Part shown: positions 1 through 7,110 of the stretch, one piece after another
Layout: each line of letters opens with the position of its first letter
How positions within the stretch are numbered: position 1 is the first letter of the stretch
DNA from: Candidatus Jettenia sp. AMX2
GTDB lineage: Bacteria > Planctomycetota > Brocadiia > Brocadiales > Brocadiaceae
Direction: 5' to 3'
NCBI GenBank assembly: GCA_030583665.1
Contig: CP129469.1
Coordinates: 1,116,001 to 1,180,000 of the forward strand
DNA: 64,000 nucleotides
Made by a program: the position numbers and the translations under genes
The notes under the pieces: generated by a model
Told to the model about the DNA's origin: nothing
The model's input: the letters and a program-made list of their open reading frames with translations, nothing else
Database searches by the model: none

Positions 1-194
1 ATGAACGAATCTTTTATTGAGTAGAGATGCTTCCCGGAAGTTGAAAATAATCTTATTTTGTGACGTCTAATAATAAAATTATTTGTATACTCAATGAGTT
101 CACAAAATGCGATTTTCGGAAACGTTCTAACAGTTTATTTGGACAAAGGTTAAGTGCAAATTCATGAATTCCTGTTTGTGAACCCTTACAGTTG

Positions 195-214
195 CCACGA
201 GCTTTAGCTCGTGG
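195..214. repeat. REP-like palindrome upstream of the transposase
   Basis: A perfect hairpin with 8-bp arms (CCACGAGC / GCTCGTGG) and a TTTA loop, followed at 234-243 by a short GGCTTTAGCC palindrome. Close relatives of both elements lie on the other side of the transposase gene (GGGCTAAAGCCC at 686-697 and the hairpin at 718-737). This symmetric flanking of a tyrosine transposase is the usual arrangement of REP sequences around a REP-associated tyrosine transposase. Confidence 0.7.
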
Positions 215-254
215 ATAAGAAAAAACAAAAACTGGCTTTAGCCGAAACAAGAAG

Positions 255-692
255 ATGCCCTATACCAAAGTAATGATACATTTTATCTGGTCAACCAAAA
301 ACAGGATACCGCTCATAACCCCTGAATTAAAACCTCTATTATTATCGCACATCAAGAAAAACAGTGGAATAAAAGAAATATTTATTGATACATTGAATTG
401 TGTGGAAGACCATATTCATTTACTCATATCATTAGGAACCGGGCAAACCATATCAAAAATAGCCATGCTTATCAAAGGCGAATCTTCATTTTGGGTAAAC
501 AAGCAAAAACTCACAAGGCAAAAATTTGAGTGGCAGGATGAATACATAGCCCTTTCAGTCAGCGAATCAGGTATTGAAAAAGTCCGGCATTACATAGCAA
601 ACCAGGATGAGCATCATAAAAAGAAAACTTTTGCGCAGGAATATGACGAGTTTTTAAAACTGCACGGATTGAGCAAGAATGGTTTGGGCTAA
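255..692 (+). CDS. REP-associated tyrosine transposase (IS200/IS605 TnpA-like, Y1 family)
   Basis: A 145-residue single-domain HUH transposase. The HUH motif is H53-I-H55 in the DHIHLL block, and the likely nucleophile is Y113 in RHYIANQ, the expected spacing for Y1 transposases. Such enzymes nick and rejoin single-stranded DNA at hairpin ends. No tnpB or other accessory gene accompanies it. Palindromic repeats flank it on both sides, which favours the REP-associated (RAYT) branch over a free-standing IS200 element. The start ATG at 255 lies only a few bases after the left GGCTTTAGCC palindrome, and the stop falls inside the right GGGCTAAAGCCC palindrome, so the gene fills the space between its repeats. 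It appears intact and may act on related palindromes elsewhere in the genome. Confidence 0.85.
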   Translation: MPYTKVMIHFIWSTKNRIPLITPELKPLLLSHIKKNSGIKEIFIDTLNCVEDHIHLLISLGTGQTISKIAMLIKGESSFWVNKQKLTRQKFEWQDEYIALSVSESGIEKVRHYIANQDEHHKKKTFAQEYDEFLKLHGLSKNGLG

Positions 693-717
693 AGCCCATA
701 TTCATGCATAATCATAT

Positions 718-830
718 CCACGACCTGAAGGTCGTGGCAACTACAATAAGGTCGTGGCAACTACAATAAGGTCGTGGCAACTACAATAAGGTCGTGGCAA
801 CTACAATAAAGTCGTGGCAACTACAATAAA
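718..830. repeat. REP-like hairpin followed by five 20-bp tandem repeats
   Basis: A perfect hairpin (CCACGACC, loop TGAA, GGTCGTGG) occupies 718-737. Its right arm continues into five head-to-tail copies of GTCGTGGCAACTACAATAAG at 731-830; the last two copies end in A instead of G. Each unit therefore repeats the right arm of the palindrome plus a constant tail. Nothing in the run is coding. It resembles an expanded REP half-site, perhaps produced by slippage or by the neighbouring transposase. Confidence 0.9.
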
Positions 831-888
831 GTGTTGAATTTGCACGACATTGCGCATAAATCACAAATTGTGAACCTCTTGAGTATAT

Positions 889-2732
889 CTGACATTCAAG
901 AGGTTTTTCAGAGAAAAGATAAAATTTAATTGATTTTTTAGGAAGATAGATTAATCTACCCGGTAAAAACCTTCAGAAAAGAAAGGAAAAGGTATGCAGG
1001 GGAGTGAATCTTTTGAAATTCTAACTGCCAAGAGACTTGATCACCTTCCTTTGGTATCAGCTTGTATGCGATACCTGGAAATTGGTCAGATTATCGACGA
1101 ACTGGTTGATTCTCACAAACTCAATTGTGTAAGTACCGGAGAATGTCTCCAGGCAATGGTCTTGTCAATCCTGACCGGTCAGCATGCTCTGTACAAAGTC
1201 TCAGAAGTATTGGGTGACTATGATACCGAGATTGTTTTCCAGAAACAGATTAAGGCCGAGTCATTCCATGATAACCGGTTAGGGGTGGCACTGGATCAGA
1301 TGTGGGAAGCCGGTTTGGGAATGTTGTATTCAAAGCTCATAGCAAAAGCTATCATGAAATACTCGCTAGGACTGGAGAAGCTGCATTTTGATACTACCAG
1401 TATTAGCCTGTACGGTGCTTATGAGCAAGAAGAAGATGGGGATGACATTCCGAGAATTACGTATGGACATAGTAAGGATAAGAGAACAGACCTCAAGCAA
1501 GTACTATTTGGAATGACGGTTAGTGGAGATGGGGGAGTTCCTCTTACAGGAAGGATTACCTCGGGGAACACCTCTGACAGCACGGAGAACCGGTTTAACC
1601 TGGAAACATTGCGAGAGATAGTGCCGGATATTTCCCGGAGCATCCTTGTTTCGGATAGTAAATTTTTTTCTGCCCCAACCGTAGAGATGGCCTTTGAGCA
1701 GGGGATTTCTTTTATCAGTTTGATGCCAAAAACGGTAGGGATGTATGAGGAGATACTCAAGGAGGATAAGCCATCAGAGATTCTTTTGACTACCCCAGGT
1801 AGGAGAAAAGGAGAATATGAAGAGTACCGGGGGTTTTCTCTGATAGCACCTTATGTCTATAAGACAGACAACGCAGAGCAAAGACACAGGCAGATGAGGT
1901 TTGTGGTAGTGGAATCAACCGCCCTTCAGAAACAGAAAGAAAGGGTATGGAAGGCAAAGAAAGAAAAGGAATATCAGGGGCTTACGAAACTTTCTCAGGG
2001 GATACAGAAAAGGGAATTTGCTTGTGAGGAGGATGCGCTGAGGGAAATTGATAAACTCAGAAAACAGATCAAGGTAGACTATCATAGGTTGGGCTTTGAG
2101 AGGGAGAAGAGAACGGTTATTGAAAAAAGACAGCACAGAGGCCGACCAAGAGCAGGAGAACAACTTCCCCAGAGGGAGAGTTGGACAGTAAATCTCTCTT
2201 TTCAGGAAGACGCTGAGCACCTCTCTCAGAGTAAGCAAAGACTGAACAAATTCATTCTGGTAACGAATATTTTGGATTCTTCCCGGATGACTGATGCAGA
2301 GATTCTGAAGGCATACAAGGGACAGTCTTCAGTGGAGACAAACTTTAAATGGGCTAAGAATCCTGCAGCAGTAGCTCCTATCTTCCTGAAGGATCCAAAG
2401 AGAATTGCGGTCTTAGGATTTGTTTATCTGGTAGCCCTTATGGTATATACGCTGATGCAACGGCAGATAAGACAGTCACTGAAAAGGGATCAGAAGAGCA
2501 TACCGGGTAATAAGGGACTAACTGATAATCCAACAGGGAGAGTACTGTTTCAAAATATGAGAGGAATAGCTGTGGTTGTTGTCTCTCTTGGTGAGTCTGT
2601 CTTTAAGCAGGTTACCAATTTTACGCAACTGCATGAGGATATTCTGAATTATTTCGCCTTTGATACTGCAATCTATCAATCATTAAAAACGATTTCTTCT
2701 GCTTAAGAAGAAAAAAACCTCTTGAATGTCAG
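889..2732 (+). mobile_element. Complete insertion sequence, IS1634-type
   Basis: An 1844-bp element bounded by perfect 20-bp terminal inverted repeats: left CTGACATTCAAGAGGTTTTT at 889-908, right its exact complement at 2713-2732. A 6-bp duplication GTATAT flanks it at 883-888 and 2733-2738. It carries one transposase gene. The exact ends and intact ORF point to a recent insertion. The right duplication overlaps the first base of the minus-strand stop triplet (TTA at 2738-2740) of the neighbouring kinase, and the kinase reading frame and stop are unchanged by the insertion. Length, repeats and 5-6-bp duplication fit the IS1634 family. Confidence 0.92.
994..2706 (+). CDS. IS1634-family DDE transposase
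   Basis: A 570-residue transposase filling the insertion sequence. The N-terminal part (LDHLPLVSACMRYL and onward) matches the DUF4277-like segment of IS1634-type enzymes. The catalytic triad can be read as D133 (LHFDTTS), D221 (LVSDSKFF) and E448 (SSVETNFKW), with the long insertion before the glutamate typical of IS4-superfamily enzymes. The middle (about residues 310-390) is very rich in Lys, Arg and Glu and may bind DNA. A Shine-Dalgarno-like GAAAGGAAAAGG precedes the ATG. No frameshift or internal stop is present, so the element looks capable of transposition. Confidence 0.93.
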   Translation: MQGSESFEILTAKRLDHLPLVSACMRYLEIGQIIDELVDSHKLNCVSTGECLQAMVLSILTGQHALYKVSEVLGDYDTEIVFQKQIKAESFHDNRLGVALDQMWEAGLGMLYSKLIAKAIMKYSLGLEKLHFDTTSISLYGAYEQEEDGDDIPRITYGHSKDKRTDLKQVLFGMTVSGDGGVPLTGRITSGNTSDSTENRFNLETLREIVPDISRSILVSDSKFFSAPTVEMAFEQGISFISLMPKTVGMYEEILKEDKPSEILLTTPGRRKGEYEEYRGFSLIAPYVYKTDNAEQRHRQMRFVVVESTALQKQKERVWKAKKEKEYQGLTKLSQGIQKREFACEEDALREIDKLRKQIKVDYHRLGFEREKRTVIEKRQHRGRPRAGEQLPQRESWTVNLSFQEDAEHLSQSKQRLNKFILVTNILDSSRMTDAEILKAYKGQSSVETNFKWAKNPAAVAPIFLKDPKRIAVLGFVYLVALMVYTLMQRQIRQSLKRDQKSIPGNKGLTDNPTGRVLFQNMRGIAVVVVSLGESVFKQVTNFTQLHEDILNYFAFDTAIYQSLKTISSA

Positions 2733-2737
2733 GTATA

Positions 2738-4798
2738 TTATGCTACTGGTAAGATAAATCTGAATGTTGAACCTTTCCCGGGACCTTCGCTTTCCACACT
2801 CAATTGCCCCTGATGGACCTCAATGATGTTTTTGCATATTGCTAGACCTACTCCTGCACCATCCATTCGCGGGCGTTCCTGGAAGAATCTTTCAAATAAT
2901 TTGGTAAATTTCTCTTTTGGCAGCCCAATCCCTACTCCGGTATCTTTAATAACAAATTCCAGATAATATCCCTTTTGTTCTACCGAGATATGGATTTCCC
3001 CTGCCTCTGTATATTTTATGGAGTTGTCAATAAGATTGGTGATTACCCGCTGAATTTCATCCTTATCGCCGATCACCGGTGGTACCATGTCAGGAATTTG
3101 ACATGTCAGAACCAGCCCTTTTTTTTCTGCAAGGAGCCGCATGCCACTGACTGTCTGGGCGGTCAGTTCGTTCAGATAGATGGGTTCTTTTTTAAATAGT
3201 AGACGGCCTGATTCCAAAACAGAGAGATCAAGGATGCTGTCGATAGTTTTGCGCAGCCTCCGCAGGCTGTCGTTGATAATCTTATTAAAAATCTCTTCTT
3301 TGGAAGGGTCCAGATTCCCCTTCTTTACTTCCTTTGACCACAGATCAATTGCCATTTGTACCTGGGCAACGGGAGATTTGAGTTCGTGAGATACATCACG
3401 TATCATTTTATCCTTCATCTGATCAAGCGTGAGTAATTCCCTGTACGCCCTTTCTAAATTACTGCTCTGGTTTTCAAGTTCCTGGTTAATACGGATAAGG
3501 TCTTTGGTCCTTTCCTCAACGGTTTTTTCCAAATTTGTAGTATATTCTTTTAGTATTTGGGTCTTCTCTTCCAGAAAACTTGCCATTTTATTGAAAGAGT
3601 TTGATAGTTCCCCGACTTCGTCATCGGAGATAATTTTTACCCGTTTGCTGTAGTCACCTTCCAAAATGCTTTTTGTTACTTCGGTGAGGTATAGTAGCGG
3701 TTCGGATATCTTTTTACCGAAAAAGAACGCAAAAGAAATAACAACGAAGGTAACAAGCACCATGATTGTAGAAACAATAGTATGGAGTTTTTTTACTGTA
3801 CCATAACCTTCATTTACATCGATTTCTGCGATAACACCCCAGTTGAGTTCAGGAATCCATTGCCAAAAACCCAATACCTGTACACCACGGTAGTCTTCAT
3901 ATCCTTCTCCGTCATGTCCGCTGCCTCCCTTAAGACATTCCTTAACGCTCCTGATAAATTTTCCTGTTTTTGGATTAATTACTTTGAGTTCCAGGGTCGT
4001 TCTCTGGCGAACAATACCAAAGTTCTTCAGATCTTTTACAAACCTGGATTCAGAAATCATAAAACCATCTTTATTGATAAGATAGGTTTCCCCTGTTTCT
4101 CCTAACCGGACGCTCCTCATGAGCTTGCCAATCACCATTACATCTACCCTCAAACATACCACCCCGATAATTTTGTTTTCGTAAATAACCGGTGTGGTGA
4201 TATAGAGTGTTGGCATGCCTGTTTCTAACACCCCGTATTCATTTTCCAATGGAATCACGGAGGGGGCAATCGGTGAAACGAACGTAATACCATTGAGAGC
4301 TTTCTTGAAAAATTCATATCCGGCGACATTGGTTATTGCCATTCCGGTTGCAGTCGTGATCTTTAAATCACCGTGACGGTCGCAGATAAAAATTTCTTTA
4401 TAACCATACGTATCGCGGAGGCTGTTTAAATGGTGCATTAGCCGGTAGAAATTTTCACTTCCTTCCGATTTGTAAATTACGCCTGGCACATTAGGGTTTT
4501 GGGCAATGATTTTTGCATCTGCCTTTCTTTCATTAATCCAGTTTACAATAATTTCTGCCTGTTTATGTCCGACCCCTTCCAGATTTTTTATCAATGCCTC
4601 CTGCAACGCTTTTTTCTCAGTAGGATAAATGAATACCCTCATAATAAAAATAGGAAATATTGAGAGAAGGATTGACGAAATGATAATTTTTGTCCTTATG
4701 GACTTGTAAGAAGGAATGTTGAACTTATTTAAAAACCGGAGGAAGATGTCTCTGTAACATAAAGACTTTTGCTGAATTCGCCTTATGAGTGCTTTCAT
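2738..4798 (-). CDS. Membrane-bound sensor histidine kinase (Cache-HAMP-HisKA-HATPase)
   Basis: A 686-residue kinase. TM1 lies near residues 36-58. A large extracytoplasmic sensor region of the double-Cache kind follows to about 335, then TM2 (VLVTFVVISFAFFFGK), a HAMP linker and a short coiled coil. The phospho-acceptor is H471 in VSHELKSP. The ATPase domain shows the N box (NLIDNSIKYT), G1 (DTGVGIG) and G2 (GAGVGLAI). It probably senses a small periplasmic or paryphoplasmic ligand, but no dedicated response regulator is adjacent. It follows the radical SAM gene at 4839-6743 by about 40 bp on the same strand, so the two may be co-transcribed. The insertion sequence sits immediately downstream of its stop and leaves the frame unchanged. 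Confidence 0.9.
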   Translation of the reverse strand: MKALIRRIQQKSLCYRDIFLRFLNKFNIPSYKSIRTKIIISSILLSIFPIFIMRVFIYPTEKKALQEALIKNLEGVGHKQAEIIVNWINERKADAKIIAQNPNVPGVIYKSEGSENFYRLMHHLNSLRDTYGYKEIFICDRHGDLKITTATGMAITNVAGYEFFKKALNGITFVSPIAPSVIPLENEYGVLETGMPTLYITTPVIYENKIIGVVCLRVDVMVIGKLMRSVRLGETGETYLINKDGFMISESRFVKDLKNFGIVRQRTTLELKVINPKTGKFIRSVKECLKGGSGHDGEGYEDYRGVQVLGFWQWIPELNWGVIAEIDVNEGYGTVKKLHTIVSTIMVLVTFVVISFAFFFGKKISEPLLYLTEVTKSILEGDYSKRVKIISDDEVGELSNSFNKMASFLEEKTQILKEYTTNLEKTVEERTKDLIRINQELENQSSNLERAYRELLTLDQMKDKMIRDVSHELKSPVAQVQMAIDLWSKEVKKGNLDPSKEEIFNKIINDSLRRLRKTIDSILDLSVLESGRLLFKKEPIYLNELTAQTVSGMRLLAEKKGLVLTCQIPDMVPPVIGDKDEIQRVITNLIDNSIKYTEAGEIHISVEQKGYYLEFVIKDTGVGIGLPKEKFTKLFERFFQERPRMDGAGVGLAICKNIIEVHQGQLSVESEGPGKGSTFRFILPVA

Positions 4799-4838
4799 AA
4801 TAAGAGAAAAATTTATTATTCAAAGGGACAAAGCTGCC

Positions 4839-6743
4839 TTATTCAGAATCAGGATTATCAGGGTTTGTTTGAAAATTCTTTTTAACAAAAGAAGGAATAT
4901 TTTTCATATATTGGTCCATCAGCTCAAGGGTAATTTCCGTAAAACCCTGCTGAACAGCGAAATCTTCGAGCGATTTCTTTGCCCTGTTTCTAACAAAAAC
5001 CGGTGCTCTTTCCAGACGTTTTTTTGCTTCACTTGTCCATACGGGTGATGCAGATACTTTTTCTTCTTTTGTTTTATCAGCAGCCTTCATATATGCCTGA
5101 AATTTGGCAATAATTCCATCGTTCCTGATTGTCCGTTCTTCAAGGAATTTCTTAATAGTATCAACAACCTCTTTCTTGCGTACACTTTTTAACTTCTCTT
5201 TTGCCTTGTCCCATGCGTCCATTCTCAGTTCATCAAATCCAATATTTCTGATGCGGTCTGACGCAAGCCGCATTGATTCATCCCTGATTTCCGAAAGAAA
5301 CTGAGAGGTGATTTCCTTGTATCCGTGCAGTCGTGCTTTCTTTTGCATAAGCTTTAAGATGCCTGGTCTTACAAAGTCAGGGGCACTTTCCACACGTTTC
5401 CTGGCCTCCTCCCTCCATGGGATTTCACCATTCTGGTCTTTATCTTCTTTTTCCGTAAGGCCTTCTGTTTTATTCTTTATAGGAAAAGCAGTTCTTTTGT
5501 TCGATATCATTTCTTCCCGCGCAGCTTTCATTATCCCGGTGGTGATTGTGTAAAGATTCTTTTTTGCTGCGTAGTTTTCTATGTTTTTAATAACCATACC
5601 CCGGCTGAAGGAAGGGATTTGCTTCAGGATGTTTTTTGCCCCTGCGTCCCAGTTCATGGTAAAATGTTCCTCAATTCCAAAGGTTTCGGATGACGATAGT
5701 TGAATAACCTTATTGCCATAATTCCCGGGGATATAGTTGCACCATGCATCTTCGTCCATTTGATTTCCTGTTGTGGCCAATGCCCTTGCCCTGCAGCCTT
5801 TACAGAGATGCTTAAACTCGCATATGCCACATCTGCCATGAAGGTTATCAAACCTCAGGGTTTGGAAATCAGCCGCGTTTTTCCAGATATCGGCGAAGCT
5901 TTTCTCTTTTACATTTCCTGAACTATCCGGCATGTAAGGGCACGGGGTAACATCCCCTTCGGGGGTTATCCTGCAATAATGAGTGGCAGCCGGACAACCA
6001 CCTGCATATGCCCTGATAAGGGGGGATGATGGGTCGTGTTCATATACTATCCTCCGGTAGTGGGGCGCACACTTTGCCCCAACCATCATCTTTTCACGAT
6101 AATTTTTTTGTAATTCATAAAGCTGATGCAATGCCTGATCATATTGCTGAGGTGTAATGTCCGTTAATTCCTGTCCTTTCCCGGTACACACTAAAAAAAA
6201 CAGGTTAAATACCTTGGCGCCTAGGTTGCAGGAGAACTCGAGAATTTCTGGAATCTCATTGAAATTTTCCCGGGTGACTGTCGTTTGTATCTGAAACTCA
6301 ATTCCTTGTCTGCGGCATGCCTCTATGCCGTTAAGGGTACTCTCCCATGCGCCGGGAATCCCCCGGAAGGTATCGTGTTTTTCCGGTGCAATAGAATCGA
6401 GGCTGATACCAATGCCTGCCACGCCGCTCTCTTTTAGTTTTTTTGCCCGGTCATCATCAATCATGTTCCCGTTTGTACCCAGTACGACCATCATTCCCTT
6501 TTGTGAGGCGTATGCGGCAAGATCGTAAATATCCTCCCTTAACAAGGGTTCGCCACCGGTAAGGATCAGTAATACATGAGGATTCAGTTCCGCTATTTGG
6601 TCTATGAGGGTAAATCCTTCCCGGGTGCTGAGTTCATTGGCTGATTGTTTGGTTAGTGCATTGGTATCCAGATAACAATGACTGCAGCGTAAGTTACACC
6701 GGTAGGTCGTATTCCACGAGATTGCATATGGTTTGTAATTCAT
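4839..6743 (-). CDS. Radical SAM/SPASM protein with three C-terminal PCP_red-like domains
   Basis: A 634-residue protein. The radical SAM CxxxCxxC motif is in YRCNLRCSHC near the N-terminus, followed by the glycine-rich TGGEPLLRED. A SPASM-type Cys cluster (GGCPAATHYC, TPCPYMP, CGICEFKHLCKGC) lies around residues 245-320, expected to bind auxiliary iron-sulfur clusters. The overall look recalls the NirJ/AhbC/AhbD haem-modifying group. The C-terminal half carries three related segments starting near WDAGAKNILKQIPSF, WREEARKRVESAPDF and WTSEAKKRLERAPVF, each matching the PCP_red pattern (W..EA...L...P.FVR). Known PCP_red domains occur in protochlorophyllide reductase subunits and near tetrapyrrole or iron-sulfur enzymes. 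A role in haem or haem-derivative synthesis is inference; peptide modification is the alternative. Confidence 0.8.
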   Translation of the reverse strand: MNYKPYAISWNTTYRCNLRCSHCYLDTNALTKQSANELSTREGFTLIDQIAELNPHVLLILTGGEPLLREDIYDLAAYASQKGMMVVLGTNGNMIDDDRAKKLKESGVAGIGISLDSIAPEKHDTFRGIPGAWESTLNGIEACRRQGIEFQIQTTVTRENFNEIPEILEFSCNLGAKVFNLFFLVCTGKGQELTDITPQQYDQALHQLYELQKNYREKMMVGAKCAPHYRRIVYEHDPSSPLIRAYAGGCPAATHYCRITPEGDVTPCPYMPDSSGNVKEKSFADIWKNAADFQTLRFDNLHGRCGICEFKHLCKGCRARALATTGNQMDEDAWCNYIPGNYGNKVIQLSSSETFGIEEHFTMNWDAGAKNILKQIPSFSRGMVIKNIENYAAKKNLYTITTGIMKAAREEMISNKRTAFPIKNKTEGLTEKEDKDQNGEIPWREEARKRVESAPDFVRPGILKLMQKKARLHGYKEITSQFLSEIRDESMRLASDRIRNIGFDELRMDAWDKAKEKLKSVRKKEVVDTIKKFLEERTIRNDGIIAKFQAYMKAADKTKEEKVSASPVWTSEAKKRLERAPVFVRNRAKKSLEDFAVQQGFTEITLELMDQYMKNIPSFVKKNFQTNPDNPDSE

Positions 6744-7110
6744 CTTTTAAAACCTTTTGAATACAGGGTCAAAACGGGTATTTTTCGGTTACAATTATTA
6801 AAATTCTTTTCATAAATTTATTGCAGAGAAATTTTCATTTTATTGAAACGTTTTTACGATAATCCCCGAAATTCTCTTTTTAAGGGGTACCTTGAGGAAC
6901 TAATTTATTGGAAAACCTGACAAACGGCACGTGTTGTTTGCAGGGACCGGTTTTGAACCTGCCCCAATAATTTTACTATCAGTTTACATATAAGTACAAT
7001 GTTTTTTCTTGCCCATAGTGTCAAATGGCCTATAATAACAAATAATGAACTGTTCATTGAAGAAACCGGGAATTGAAAAAAGAACCTGATTTTTATAATG
7101 AGGATTATTC
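6744..7110. other. Divergent intergenic region with one dispersed repeat copy
   Basis: 367 bp between the minus-strand radical SAM gene and the plus-strand beta-propeller gene. No RNA gene or convincing ORF is seen. At 6813-6850 lies a 38-bp AT-rich stretch that recurs with 34 of 38 matches at 60419-60456. A putative ribosome-binding sequence (ATGAGGA) precedes the ATG at 7111. Confidence 0.5.
6813..6850. repeat. 38-bp dispersed repeat, copy A
   Basis: Begins TAAATTTATTGCA and contains ATTTTCATTTTA. Matches 60419-60456 in the same orientation at 34 of 38 positions. Both copies lie in spacers between divergently oriented genes. Function unknown. Confidence 0.65.

Noticed and set aside
53-250. 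A 65-codon minus-strand frame upstream of the RAYT gene.
   Set aside because: It runs through the REP palindromes, has no ribosome site and no recognisable protein features.
731-830. Possible CRISPR array (20-bp unit repeated five times).
   Set aside because: Units are directly adjacent with no spacers and no cas genes are near; it is a tandem repeat derived from a REP palindrome.
2733-2740. Truncation of the kinase C-terminus by the insertion sequence.
   Set aside because: Removing the element and one copy of the duplication restores the same stop codon, and the ATPase domain ends normally.
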